Below, piece after piece: positions 28,311 through 36,353 of a stretch of 64,000 bases of DNA. Position numbers and translations under genes: made by a program. The DNA comes from an uncultured Acidobacteriia bacterium. Its GTDB lineage: Bacteria > Acidobacteriota > Terriglobia > Bryobacterales > Bryobacteraceae. The notes under the pieces were generated by a model. It saw nothing but the letters and a program-made list of their open reading frames with translations. It ran no database searches and was not told the origin of the DNA. The stretch spans positions 1 through 64,000 of the forward strand of contig CAIVPR010000149.1 of the NCBI GenBank assembly GCA_903907865.1. The letters run 5' to 3'. Numbering within the stretch: the first letter of the stretch is position 1; the number at the start of each line of letters is the position of its first letter.

Positions 28311-28877
28311 TTATTTTACGAACTTTGGTGGCTCCGCAACGCCGGCAGGGCCCTCAAGGCGCTTATAGAAGAGGGTCGTTGATTCGATGCTGGAGGAATC
28401 GAAGTTCAGCGCATACCCCGGAATATGCCCGACGGCAACGTATCCCAGCGCCACGTAAAGGGGTTCGGCATCGCCGCCGGTAACGGTGTCGAGAGTGAGC
28501 AAGGTCCTGGATTTCTTCATCGCCAGCGACTCCACCGCAACCATGAGCGCGCGCGCAATGCCCCGGCGGCGCACATCGGGATGGACCAGCACCTTCATGA
28601 CGTCGGCGCGGTGCGGCTGGTTGGGCGGGGTTCCGATGTCGAGCTGGGCCGTTCCCACAATCCGCCCGTCCAGCCGCGCCACGAAAGCGAAGCGGGTTCC
28701 TGCGGCGATCCGCGGTGCCACCGAATCGCGCCAGAAGCCCAGTGCGTCATCCAACGTGAAGGGGAGGATGAAGGACACGCTGGCACCTGCGTGTACGCAG
28801 GCATGCAGGATTTCAGCCAACGCCGAAAGCTCGGAGGCGTCACCAGGGGTCCAAAGAGTGATTTCCATGGATTCCAT
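28311..28877 (-). CDS. GNAT family N-acetyltransferase
   Basis: 188 aa with the GNAT core: VMKVLVHPDVRRRGIARALM (acetyl-CoA-binding Q/RxxGxG/A variant, RRRGIA), then the beta5/alpha4 region SRTLLTLDTVTGGDAEPLYVALGYVAVG. The substrate cannot be assigned. Divergent from the DCC protein gene. An alternative ATG 9 bp further in (28868) is equally possible. Confidence 0.85.
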   Translation of the reverse strand: MESMEITLWTPGDASELSALAEILHACVHAGASVSFILPFTLDDALGFWRDSVAPRIAAGTRFAFVARLDGRIVGTAQLDIGTPPNQPHRADVMKVLVHPDVRRRGIARALMVAVESLAMKKSRTLLTLDTVTGGDAEPLYVALGYVAVGHIPGYALNFDSSSIESTTLFYKRLEGPAGVAEPPKFVK

Positions 28878-28904
28878 GATAGCCGCGCCACGCTAGTATG
28901 AAGC

Positions 28905-29459
28905 ATGAGGCTGTTGGCCGCCGTATCGGTGCTCGCCGCATTCGCGGTTCCCGCCAGGAGTCCGGCGCTCTTATTTCTATTCCTCGCTACAGCCGCAACG
29001 GTGCTCGCTGGCACTTGGCCGAAAGGACCGGTCACCGTGATCTGGGACGGCGACTGCGGCTTCTGTGCCACGTCGAGGAAGTGGGTTGAAGTCTTCGATT
29101 TCGGCAGGCAGTTGGTCTGGCGCACCTACCAGTCCGGGGCGGGCACAGCGTTGGGCATTTCGGAAGAACAGGCCCGGCAGCGACTTTACGTGGCGTATGG
29201 GGGCCGCACCTGGTCGGGCTTCGCGGCGTTCAAAAAGATCGTGCTGTGGAATCCGGCGTGGCACCTGCTCCTGTGGGGAGTGCTGATTTTGCCCGGACTC
29301 AATGCGGTGTTGCGGGATGGAATGGCTGTCGCGGTTCTGCTGGCGTTCTCGCCCCTGTGCAGCCCGATTGGCAACGCGGCTTACGACCTTGTAGCGCGCA
29401 ACCGCCACCGGTTGATGCCTAACAGCACCTGCGGCTTGGACGACAGGCCGGAGGACTGA
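28905..29459 (+). CDS. DCC-type thiol-disulfide oxidoreductase (DUF393)
   Basis: 184 aa. Two N-terminal hydrophobic segments precede the DCC family motif, here DGDCGFC, within VTVIWDGDCGFCATSRKWV, and later WSGFAAFKKI. A membrane segment follows (about 118-150) near the C-terminus. The family is a thioredoxin-like redox protein; partners unknown. Its stop lies 48 bp left of the prophage end, so the prophage did not interrupt it. Confidence 0.8.
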   Translation: MRLLAAVSVLAAFAVPARSPALLFLFLATAATVLAGTWPKGPVTVIWDGDCGFCATSRKWVEVFDFGRQLVWRTYQSGAGTALGISEEQARQRLYVAYGGRTWSGFAAFKKIVLWNPAWHLLLWGVLILPGLNAVLRDGMAVAVLLAFSPLCSPIGNAAYDLVARNRHRLMPNSTCGLDDRPED

Positions 29460-29502
29460 TCCTGGAAACGGCAGTTCCCCCGAATTGACGCTCCCTCGCG
29501 GT

Positions 29503-29507
29503 CGCGT
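29503..29507. repeat. Left copy of 5-bp target-site duplication (TCGCG)
   Basis: TCGCG directly abuts the left terminal repeat at 29508. The same five bases directly follow the right terminal repeat (63625-63629). A 5-bp duplication is what Mu-type transposition makes. Confidence 0.75.
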
Positions 29508-29651
29508 ACTACGGAGCACGGTAAATGGCAAATCGTGGCCAGAGATGGCAGGAGCAGGACTGGATTGGGAAACGTGTATGGAAATCAGTGGGTTAGAAAT
29601 CCGCGCCTCGGCCAAATCGCACGTCTTCGCGTTGCACGGTAAATTGCACAA
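29508..29651 (+). repeat. Left end with transposase-binding-like repeats
   Basis: GCACGGTAAATGGCAAAT at 29517-29534 and GCACGGTAAATTGCACAA at 29634-29651 are two direct copies of one motif. The first matches the inverted right-end copy at 63576-63593 in 15 of 18 positions. By analogy with Mu attL these are L sites for the transposase. Confidence 0.65.
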
Positions 29652-29787
29652 CGGGAGAGCCAGAGGTTCGCCGCGAACGACGTCTCAATAGTTTAGCGGG
29701 ATCCGCAAGAAGATAGGGCAACCGTCTCCGCCGGACATCGGCACTCACCAGCCACCAGAAACCAGCCAGACGCGACGCTGGAGGAGT

Positions 29788-29919
29788 TTAATCAGCCGTC
29801 CGACCGCACTTCGGGAAATGCGCACGCATCTCCCTCCCCCCGAACTCCGCTCCACATCGCGCGCAAGGCCTCAACGTCTTGGGTTTGCCATGTCGGACCC
29901 GCCTCGACATCACAGCCAT
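29788..29919 (-). CDS. Small C2HC zinc-finger-like protein
   Basis: 43 aa from ATG 29919 (or 40 from 29910). It reads a basic N-terminus, then LRPCARCGAEFGGREMRAHF and PKCGRTAD. The CxxC...H...C spacing is a compact zinc finger. It lies inside the left end of the prophage on the same strand as the repressor group. No clear ribosome site, so I hold it at moderate confidence. Between it and 29652 I see nothing secure. Confidence 0.45.
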   Translation of the reverse strand: MAVMSRRVRHGKPKTLRPCARCGAEFGGREMRAHFPKCGRTAD

Positions 29920-30020
29920 GCCGTTGACCGACCGCGCCGCTGCCGCGCACGCTGGCGACAGCCGGAAGTGCTACTGCGAGACCGCGGCCAGGCGCGTCGG
30001 AATTTTGGAGACGAGGCAGG

Positions 30021-30587
30021 TCACGGCCTGAGCTTTGGGAGACCGGCATTCGGGCAGGCTTCGCGGATCCGCTCCTCGACATCACGGAAACCCAGCAGCT
30101 TGAAGGTGGCTGTCCTGCGGATGCCGCCGTCCGAGGCGAAGTCGACAGAGAAGGTCGTCGCCGACAGCAGCTTCTTCGCCAACGGTGCGAATCCTAGAAT
30201 GGCCGTGCTGGTCTTTTCGTGCAGGCTCTCGTGGATGGCGGTCCGAGGCCCATCGTCTAGCCAATAGTGGAGCACTTGGTCCGGCAGCCGCGACGGGTCG
30301 GGCTCGAAGATGACCCCGACATAGCCCTCAACGCATCGCACGCTCAACACGCCATACGACACCTGTTTCTTACCACTGACCGATTCCTCGCTTTCGACCG
30401 ATACAAAGGCCATCCGTGTTCCGGGCAGCGCTGGCATCTCGGACCACTCGCCGGGAACTGGCGCGGCCTTCGCCGGTTTCGCCGCGACCTCCGAGGGCTT
30501 GCTCGATGCCCACGATCCGAGTTCCATCACCATGCCGAAGATCGCGACCGCGATCAGCGCTGCTGCAGCAAGTGTCTTTTGATCCAT
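30021..30587 (-). CDS. Prophage membrane-anchored protein, unknown
   Basis: 188 aa. One N-terminal membrane helix (about 6-26, LAAAALIAVAIFGMVMELG), a Pro/Ala/Lys-rich linker (33-48), then an extracytoplasmic alpha/beta domain. The domain has VSYGVLSVRCVEGYVGVIFE and TFSVDFASDGGIRRTATFKL strands. No family recognised. It lies 28 bp after the secreted protein gene and in line with the repressor, so it should be expressed in the lysogen. Its position is that of phage lysogenic-conversion genes (superinfection exclusion or host fitness); that role is inference. Confidence 0.65.
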   Translation of the reverse strand: MDQKTLAAAALIAVAIFGMVMELGSWASSKPSEVAAKPAKAAPVPGEWSEMPALPGTRMAFVSVESEESVSGKKQVSYGVLSVRCVEGYVGVIFEPDPSRLPDQVLHYWLDDGPRTAIHESLHEKTSTAILGFAPLAKKLLSATTFSVDFASDGGIRRTATFKLLGFRDVEERIREACPNAGLPKLRP

Positions 30588-30615
30588 GGTTGTCCCACCC
30601 ACGATGCCTATCCAC

Positions 30616-31131
30616 CTACAACAGGTCGCTCTTGGGCAATGGCAAGTAGACCAGCCATAGCGACCTAAAGGAGATCTGCTTCAAATCCGTATATTGAAGC
30701 AGAATCAGCGCCGTCGGCGTTTTCCATTGAGACGTGCGGGTTTGACCATCCTTCGACGCGAACGGCTGCCCGTATTTGGCCGTGAGCGCGAGCTCAAGCC
30801 TTTGCAGGTTGGTCTCGTTCGAATCCGTCTTTGTGACCGGATCGAGATTCACCTGATGCAAACCGCCTTCGGTCAGGAACGACACCTTCAGGTCTACGCC
30901 CGCAATCTCGATGGAAGGAATGCCAACCATGGGCGCTTCAAAGGCTTCGCGGTCCGCGACGCGATATTTGGTCGCCTCTTTCAGGTCTATGACCTGACCC
31001 GGTTCGAACGCAGCCTTAAGGTCAGTCGGGCTCATTCCCCATGAAGAACGCGACCACGCGGACGGGAGGGGCGCTTCGGCCCACGACGCGAGCGCCAAGC
31101 CCAAAATGACAAGCGGTCCTGAAAGTCTCAT
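30616..31131 (-). CDS. Prophage secreted protein, unknown
   Basis: 171 aa. Signal peptide 1-19 (MRLSGPLVILGLALASWAEA). The mature domain contains WGMSPTDLKAAF, IAGVDLKVSFLTEGGLHQV and a following LQRLELALTAKYGQPFASK. This order (W-G-x-S helix, strand with LxV, LxxxLxxKYGxP helix) is seen in small periplasmic proteins of unknown function. I chose ATG 31131 (5 bp after the repressor stop) over TTG 31140 because the signal peptide then begins at the start. Confidence 0.65.
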   Translation of the reverse strand: MRLSGPLVILGLALASWAEAPLPSAWSRSSWGMSPTDLKAAFEPGQVIDLKEATKYRVADREAFEAPMVGIPSIEIAGVDLKVSFLTEGGLHQVNLDPVTKTDSNETNLQRLELALTAKYGQPFASKDGQTRTSQWKTPTALILLQYTDLKQISFRSLWLVYLPLPKSDLL

Positions 31132-31136
31132 TGTCT

Positions 31137-31538
31137 TCAAGCCATCCTTTCAACGGCGATCCTCATGACTCGCAGGAACGACTCCAGCGCGCCGATGATC
31201 TCCGGGTCTCCAGATTCAATGATCACGTCCAGCATATTGTGGAACGAGTCCGTGAGATCAACCCCTCCACCGGCATGTACGCGGACTCGCCGACCGGCTT
31301 CCTTCGGCTCAAACACCTTCGTGACGACTGCCTGGCGTCCGACCAAGGCGATCCCGAGATCGGCAAAGCCTTTCTCGGCGGCCAAGGTCTGCATTTTGCA
31401 TATGGAGGACTCGCTTGGGTGCTGCCCCCTCTCGTAATTCTGAATCATCGAGATGGACATCCCGAGCGCACTCGCAAACTGTGTCTGTGTCCATCCGAGC
31501 GCATCGCGGAGTTGGCGGATGGGGTTATCGCTAGCCAC
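31137..31538 (-). CDS. XRE-family phage repressor
   Basis: 133 aa from GTG 31538, which has AAAGGA 8 nt upstream. The N-terminal HTH reads LRDALGWTQTQFASALGMSI and SMIQNYERGQHPSE. The C-terminal 60 residues lack the S24 peptidase motifs, so it is not a LexA-type self-cleaving repressor. It is divergent from the early operon, with palindromes between. By position it is the lysogeny repressor (functional counterpart of Mu c), and it heads an operon with the two exported proteins. Confidence 0.82.
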   Translation of the reverse strand: MASDNPIRQLRDALGWTQTQFASALGMSISMIQNYERGQHPSESSICKMQTLAAEKGFADLGIALVGRQAVVTKVFEPKEAGRRVRVHAGGGVDLTDSFHNMLDVIIESGDPEIIGALESFLRVMRIAVERMA

Positions 31539-31583
31539 TGCAATTCCTTTCACGCACTGGGGTCCATAGGGGTTCCCCGTGCC

Positions 31584-31700
31584 TGTTGCGATGCAACAAG
31601 CCCCAGTGTAACAGCGAACCCCCAAAAAACAATCATCTTTCTGTTGCGATAGCGATAGGGGTAGTGATAGTCTTGTCGTTAGCTATGTTGCGAAGCAACG
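31584..31700. promoter_or_regulatory. Operator-like palindromes in the early control region
   Basis: TGTTGCGATGCAACA (31584-31598) is a perfect 6+3+6 palindrome, and TGTTGCGAAGCAACG (31686-31700) a near-perfect one. TGTTGCGAT at 31642-31650 is a half site. The last palindrome overlaps the start codon of the first early gene (ATG 31685). They probably bind the divergent XRE repressor. Confidence 0.65.
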
Positions 31701-31915
31701 ACATCGAGTTCGAAAAATGGAAATGGCTGCGCCAGAACAGGGGACGCTTGGTGCGAGTGGCTCGCGAAGCAAGTCCACCCGTCACGCCAGCCTACGTCCG
31801 CATGGTGTTTTGGTCCCATCGTCACTGTGATCGGATCTTGGACACGCTGCGCCGGCTCGGTGCGCCTGTCGGGACCGTGCCGACTGCATCGGCCCAGCAG
31901 CGCGAGGCAGCCTAA
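31685..31915 (+). CDS. Small early protein, HTH-like
   Basis: 76 aa. It contains AREASPPVTPAYVRMVFWSH followed by a basic helix RHCDRILDTLRRLGAP, which could be an HTH as in phage Cro/Ner-type early regulators. The start codon lies inside an operator-like palindrome, so expression should be shut off when the repressor is bound. A longer frame upstream (from 31586) would add a hydrophobic stretch but would run through the operator region. Confidence 0.55.
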   Translation: MLRSNDIEFEKWKWLRQNRGRLVRVAREASPPVTPAYVRMVFWSHRHCDRILDTLRRLGAPVGTVPTASAQQREAA

Positions 31916-32287
31916 ATGCGAACCCTCACGCGTATTGACGAAGCGAAGTCCTTCCACCGAAAGATTCTGGCCTCACTCGCCCGATTCCTCAACAAGGGCT
32001 CCGTCAGGGAAGCGGAGGAATTGATAGCCGGGGTGGAATTGCTCTGGTTGCGCGTGGAGCTTGGCTATGCCCGTTTGTACCTGAGAAACGGATTCCCGTG
32101 TATCCTTTCCGAAGCTGACTGCACGCTAGTGAGTTCGTGGTTGGAAAGCTACACTGACTTCCGGAAAAAACCGAAGCACCAGCCGGTTGCCTCGACCGGC
32201 TGGATCGACGGGCCGGGGCGGCTGCGTTGGAAGCTCAACAGCTTCTTCGGACCCATCGCGCCCGCGTCGGCCCGGAGGGCTGCGTGA
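31916..32287 (+). CDS. Hypothetical early phage protein
   Basis: 123 aa. The first half is helical and charged (HRKILASLARFLNKGSVREA, EELIAGVELLWLRVELGYAR) and the C-terminal half basic. No known domain. It starts at the base after the previous stop and overlaps the next ATG (TGATG). Confidence 0.55.
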   Translation: MRTLTRIDEAKSFHRKILASLARFLNKGSVREAEELIAGVELLWLRVELGYARLYLRNGFPCILSEADCTLVSSWLESYTDFRKKPKHQPVASTGWIDGPGRLRWKLNSFFGPIAPASARRAA

Positions 32288-32688
32288 TGACGAGATATCG
32301 GATCTACAAGCCCAACCGCATCGAAGTGACGGATGCGCTGGAACTGACGATTCCTTCCGGCGCCCGCTTCGCCCACGCCGTCCTCGACGGCTCCAAGACC
32401 CACACGATCCGCGCCAAGCGCAAGGCCCCCCCGCGAGTGGGCGAGATCCTCCACTGCTACACGGGCCTTCGCACCAAGAAAGTGAAGCTGCTGGGACGCT
32501 TCCAGTGCGGACGTGACGGGTTCGCCAACCCTGCCTACGCGTGGAAGTGGTGGTTACCGGCTCTTCCTTTCACAGGCCACCTCATCCACTGGTCGCCAAA
32601 GGAGGCGGCCTACTCGCACACTGACGCAATGCGGATAAGAAGGTCCAGCATCCGCGGCGGCTATGTGCAGCCAAAGGATTCCGCATAG
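32287..32688 (+). CDS. ASCH-like early phage protein
   Basis: 133 aa. The segment RFAHAVLDGSKTHTIRAKRK followed by PPRVGEILHCYTGLRTKKV has the G-x-KT-x-TIR, R, G-D/E-x-L and YTG-R pattern of ASCH/PUA-like domains, which bind RNA or modified nucleotides. It then becomes basic and less regular after residue 80. It lies just before the transposase gene. Possible roles are protection of phage nucleic acid or interference with host restriction; neither is shown. Confidence 0.55.
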   Translation: MTRYRIYKPNRIEVTDALELTIPSGARFAHAVLDGSKTHTIRAKRKAPPRVGEILHCYTGLRTKKVKLLGRFQCGRDGFANPAYAWKWWLPALPFTGHLIHWSPKEAAYSHTDAMRIRRSSIRGGYVQPKDSA

Positions 32689-32691
32689 TCC

Positions 32692-34734
32692 ATGGGCGCG
32701 CTGAAGGTACGCGACATCGCCGAAGTCCTGAACGTCTCCGAACGCCACGCGCGCCGGGTCGCGTCCCCCACCGACTCGCCCGTCTGGACAGGCACCCGCA
32801 ACGTGGTCCAGACCGAACCCGGCAAGGTCGCCCTGTCCCTCACCCTGCCCGCCGGGCCCAACGGCAGCGAGGCCGACATTGCCGAGGCCCAGCGCCGCCT
32901 GCGCGCCATCGAACCGCTGCTCCGCCCCGAACGCTACCGAGTCCTCTGGGCCGAGCACAAGGGCAGCAAGACCAGCCTCATCGACTGGATCGCCACCGAA
33001 CACGACACAGCCCGTCGCACCATCTATAACTGGCTGGCCCTGTTCGAGGCGAAGGGCCTGCAGGGTCTCGTGCCCAAGGACCGCGCCGACAAGGGCAAGC
33101 CGCAGGTGCTCAACGACGCCGCGCTCAACTTCCTGCTCGCCTGCACCATCGCGGGCAGCTACAGCGTGCGTGACATCTACCGCGCCTACAACGAGGAACG
33201 CGCGTGGCGCGCAGCCCACCTCGGCCAGCCCATGGGCGCGCTCGAACGCAACAAGTATAAGAAGTACCTCGACGACGAGCTTCGCCTCCGGCCCGAAGCG
33301 CTGCTGCCCGAATGCAGCTACGCCACCATGACCCGCTGGTTCGACCGCATCCCCGAAGTGGTCCGCACCATGGCACGCGACGGCGACGAGGCCTTCCACA
33401 ACTCGCAGGAAATCCTGAGCTGGCGCGACATCGCCGCGGTGGATCCGCTCGAATACGTGGTCATGGACCATCGCCGACTCGACATCTTCTGTCTGATCGC
33501 CGACCGCGAGTCCGGCAAGCCGAAGTGGAAGCTCGCCCGGCCATGGCTCACCGCGGCCATCGACATGCGCACGCGCAAGTGGCTCGGCTGGGTCATCGTC
33601 GAGTCGCCGTCCAGCGACTCCATCGCCACCGTCCTCAAACAAGTCTTCATGGACCACGGCGTCCCGGTCGCCTGCTACTGGGACAACGGCAAGGACTTCC
33701 GCTGCGAGTGGCTCGAAGGCGGCCGCAAGGCCCGTCAGTCCACCGTGACCGTCGACGGCCTCAACCCGCAGTTCCGCGGCGTCCTCGACAGCCTCGGCAT
33801 CCGCGTCCACCATGCCATCGTCAAGCGCGCCCGCGCCAAGCTGATCGAGCCCAACTTCGGACGCACAGCCGACTTCGACCGCACCCTGGCGTGGTGGTGT
33901 GGCAACACGCCATCCGCGCGCCCTACCGAGCGCTTCGACAAGCTCTTGGGCCAACACGAAAAATGGCTCGAAGGCACCCGCGCCGAGGCAGCTTTCCCGA
34001 CCCTCGAAGAGGTCGCCATCCTCTACGACGGCTGCATGCGCGAACTCAACGAGCGCGAGCTCGAAGGCGACGGCATGGCGAAGATCAAGCACACCGGCGG
34101 CCGTGGCTGGATGTCTCCCAACGAGGCTTGGCAAAAGCTCATCCCGCGCATTGAGAAGCGCACCATCGGTCTCGAACTGCTGCACCTCTGCTTCATGAAG
34201 CGGAAGGAACTCACCGTCCGCAACGGCGAGGTCCAGACGACGTGGGGCGGAACCCCGCGCCATTACCGAATGCTCGGCAACTCCATCGGCCTCACTGCGC
34301 TGAACGGTCGCACCGTCGAATTCGCCTACGATCCGCTGGATTTACAGACCGCTGTCATCTACTACGAGTCGCGGCTGTTCTGCCTGGTCGAGTGCATCGA
34401 GTTGCGCAAGATGGGCGAGCGCGACTTCGTCCGAGACGAACGCGACCGCCGGGCCCAGCGCCGCAACACCAACACTTTTATCGAAGCCGTCCACGCCGCG
34501 GAGTATGTGCCGGACGCCTTCGAGCGCGCCCGTCGGCGCGACATCCAACCTCGGCCTGAACCGCAACGCCAGATCGTATCGGCGAAGGTTCCGGCCGCCC
34601 TGATCGAGGCCGCCGAGGCGGTCCGCGACAACCAGCCGGGCCCACTGCCCGAGCCGGACATCTTCTTGACAACCGTCCGCCCCGGTCCTGAACAGACCGC
34701 AACGGATGACGACGTGTTTACATTTTTCTCGTAA
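32692..34734 (+). CDS. Mu A-type DDE transposase
   Basis: 680 aa. An N-terminal MuA-type DNA-binding part (helical, with SLIDWIATEHDTARRTIYNW as one HTH) precedes the rve-type catalytic core. Catalytic Asp259 is in VVMDHRRLD, Asp331 in YWDNGKDF and Glu386 in KLIEPNFGR. A C-terminal Mu-type beta-barrel and tail follow. It should cut and join the prophage ends and carry out replicative transposition. The start at 32692 follows the previous gene by 3 bp. The MuB-type gene is next. Confidence 0.93.
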   Translation: MGALKVRDIAEVLNVSERHARRVASPTDSPVWTGTRNVVQTEPGKVALSLTLPAGPNGSEADIAEAQRRLRAIEPLLRPERYRVLWAEHKGSKTSLIDWIATEHDTARRTIYNWLALFEAKGLQGLVPKDRADKGKPQVLNDAALNFLLACTIAGSYSVRDIYRAYNEERAWRAAHLGQPMGALERNKYKKYLDDELRLRPEALLPECSYATMTRWFDRIPEVVRTMARDGDEAFHNSQEILSWRDIAAVDPLEYVVMDHRRLDIFCLIADRESGKPKWKLARPWLTAAIDMRTRKWLGWVIVESPSSDSIATVLKQVFMDHGVPVACYWDNGKDFRCEWLEGGRKARQSTVTVDGLNPQFRGVLDSLGIRVHHAIVKRARAKLIEPNFGRTADFDRTLAWWCGNTPSARPTERFDKLLGQHEKWLEGTRAEAAFPTLEEVAILYDGCMRELNERELEGDGMAKIKHTGGRGWMSPNEAWQKLIPRIEKRTIGLELLHLCFMKRKELTVRNGEVQTTWGGTPRHYRMLGNSIGLTALNGRTVEFAYDPLDLQTAVIYYESRLFCLVECIELRKMGERDFVRDERDRRAQRRNTNTFIEAVHAAEYVPDAFERARRRDIQPRPEPQRQIVSAKVPAALIEAAEAVRDNQPGPLPEPDIFLTTVRPGPEQTATDDDVFTFFS

Positions 34735-34745
34735 AAGGGGGCAAC

Positions 34746-35717
34746 TTGATCGAGAACCAAGACGCACTGAGGCAGCGCATACGCGCGCTGCTCGAAAGAC
34801 GGAAAGAGCTCAACATCACCCAGATCGGGCATCTGACGACATTGGGCGAGAGCACGGTCCGCAACTGGTACAGCCATCAGAAGGACTATGGACAGAATGT
34901 GTTCCAGCAGATCGAAGCGGCGGTCGACCGGATCGAGTCGCTCGATTTCCCCATCGCCCAGCCAACGGTCGTGCAGCAGAACAGCAGGGGCCGCCGCTAC
35001 TACGAAGGGCTGACCACGGCGCGACACATCGCCGAAACGCTGCAATTCTGCCAGAAGAAGAAGGCCATCGGGGTCCTGACCGGCGAGTACGGCATAGGCA
35101 AGACCGAATCGATAAAGGACTGGCAGCGGAGCCACCTCGACATCCCGTCGACGGTCATCGAGTTCAAGCACTTCACGAGCTCGTCGATGCTGACGTTCCT
35201 GTCGTTCCTGTCGAAGAAACTGCACGCGGGCACGCCCCGTTCGCAGGGCGGCGACGCCGTGATGCAGGCCATCGTCGACGAACTCAACCGCATACCGCAG
35301 TTGCTGATCTTCGACCAAGCGGAAGGTGTCCGACCCCGCGTCTTCCAGCTGATCCGCCAGATCTGGGACGACTGCAAGATCGGCATCGTGATCGCTGGAT
35401 CTCCGTTGCTCTGGCGACGGCTGAAGGAAAGCCGTCTGCATGACATCGGCGCGCTCGAAAGCCGGGTCGGAATCTGGAAGAACCTGAACGGCCTGACCCG
35501 CGACGAGACCGTCGACGTGCTCCGGTTCGAGGGCGTGACCAATATCGACGCCGAGGGCTTCGACCTGCTGTGCCGCGGCATCGGCGGCTCGATGCGCCGG
35601 CTGCTGGCCGTGAGCGACCTGCTGGTCGAGGGGCATAGCGGCAAGCCCATCACTGCCCGCACGATTCAAGGCGTGATGGGCAACCTTTGGGGCATGCAGA
35701 CCGGGAGGGCGTCATGA
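34746..35717 (+). CDS. Mu B-type AAA+ target-selection ATPase
   Basis: 323 aa from TTG 34746 (AAGGGGG ribosome site). N-terminal HTH (about 20-55), then the AAA core with Walker A GEYGIGKT (113-120). Walker B is LLIFDQ (Asp190 followed by Gln rather than the usual Glu). It should bind target DNA and deliver it to the transposase. The Glu-to-Gln change at the end of Walker B is unusual and may slow hydrolysis. Confidence 0.88.
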   Translation: MIENQDALRQRIRALLERRKELNITQIGHLTTLGESTVRNWYSHQKDYGQNVFQQIEAAVDRIESLDFPIAQPTVVQQNSRGRRYYEGLTTARHIAETLQFCQKKKAIGVLTGEYGIGKTESIKDWQRSHLDIPSTVIEFKHFTSSSMLTFLSFLSKKLHAGTPRSQGGDAVMQAIVDELNRIPQLLIFDQAEGVRPRVFQLIRQIWDDCKIGIVIAGSPLLWRRLKESRLHDIGALESRVGIWKNLNGLTRDETVDVLRFEGVTNIDAEGFDLLCRGIGGSMRRLLAVSDLLVEGHSGKPITARTIQGVMGNLWGMQTGRAS

Positions 35718-35923
35718 GCGACCTATTTCTATACGACATGCACGGGAACCAGTGCTCCAGTCGGGTCCCAATCGGCGACCGGGTATTCGGGCATGACGTG
35801 ACATCCGTTGTCGACGGCGACTTCGGCTCGACGGCGCTCGTGGTCGAGCTGCAGGGGCGTCCGTTGATCATTGAGATCCCGTGCGGCGGATCGGTTGTGA
35901 TGTCCGCTGGAGGTGATCTGTGA
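35714..35923 (+). CDS. Hypothetical phage protein
   Basis: 69 aa, beta-rich (GDFGSTALVVELQGRPLIIE). ATG overlaps the MuB stop (ATGA). No family recognised. Confidence 0.6.
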   Translation: MSDLFLYDMHGNQCSSRVPIGDRVFGHDVTSVVDGDFGSTALVVELQGRPLIIEIPCGGSVVMSAGGDL

Positions 35924-36138
35924 CGGTCACTTTGGCGAATGCGGCAAACCGGATGGCGTCACAAGTACTGGAGCTGGCCGCGGACGGTGCCGAGATCTCT
36001 CCCGAGCTGAAGCACTCAATAGGCGTGCTTCTCAATGCAGCCAACAAGCGTTTGATGGCTGGCCACGACGCTGCTTCCTTTTTGGACCTTCTGCGCTTTG
36101 TCGAGTCGGCTCGTAAGGCCGAGAGGGCATCATGCTAG
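35920..36138 (+). CDS. Hypothetical phage protein, helical
   Basis: 72 aa from GTG (GTGA overlap with the previous stop). All-helical: ANRMASQVLELAADGAEISP, ELKHSIGVLLNAANKRLMAG. Unknown function. Confidence 0.55.
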   Translation: MTVTLANAANRMASQVLELAADGAEISPELKHSIGVLLNAANKRLMAGHDAASFLDLLRFVESARKAERASC

Positions 36139-36353
36139 CCCTCTTTGTCATCACCGACGCGCAGGACATGGAGCAAGCCTTGGAAATGGAGGCAGTGCTC
36201 TCCAAGCAAGCGCATCGGGTCAACGTGATCGATATGACCCTCGAAACGGGTAACCCGATTTTTCCCAACGCCCGCTTCGGTCCGTGCGGGCTCTGCAGCG
36301 GCATCCACCTGAAGGGCGCGGCCTGTCCGCGCAAGAAAAAGGAGGTCAAGTAG
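36132..36353 (+). CDS. Hypothetical phage protein with cysteine cluster
   Basis: 73 aa. An alpha/beta N-terminus (LALFVITDAQDMEQALEMEA) is followed by GPCGLCSGIHLKGAACPRKK, which could hold zinc. Overlaps the preceding gene by 7 bp and abuts gam. Confidence 0.55.
   Translation: MLALFVITDAQDMEQALEMEAVLSKQAHRVNVIDMTLETGNPIFPNARFGPCGLCSGIHLKGAACPRKKKEVK

Noticed and set aside
29535-29787. Minus-strand 51-codon GTG frame in the prophage left end
   Set aside because: Arg-rich, no ribosome site, crosses a transposase-site repeat; no better than chance.
32554-34263. Long minus-strand open frame (569 aa) opposite the transposase
   Set aside because: It mirrors the codon structure of a clearly real gene, has no ribosome site and no recognisable domain; long antisense frames are expected at this GC content.
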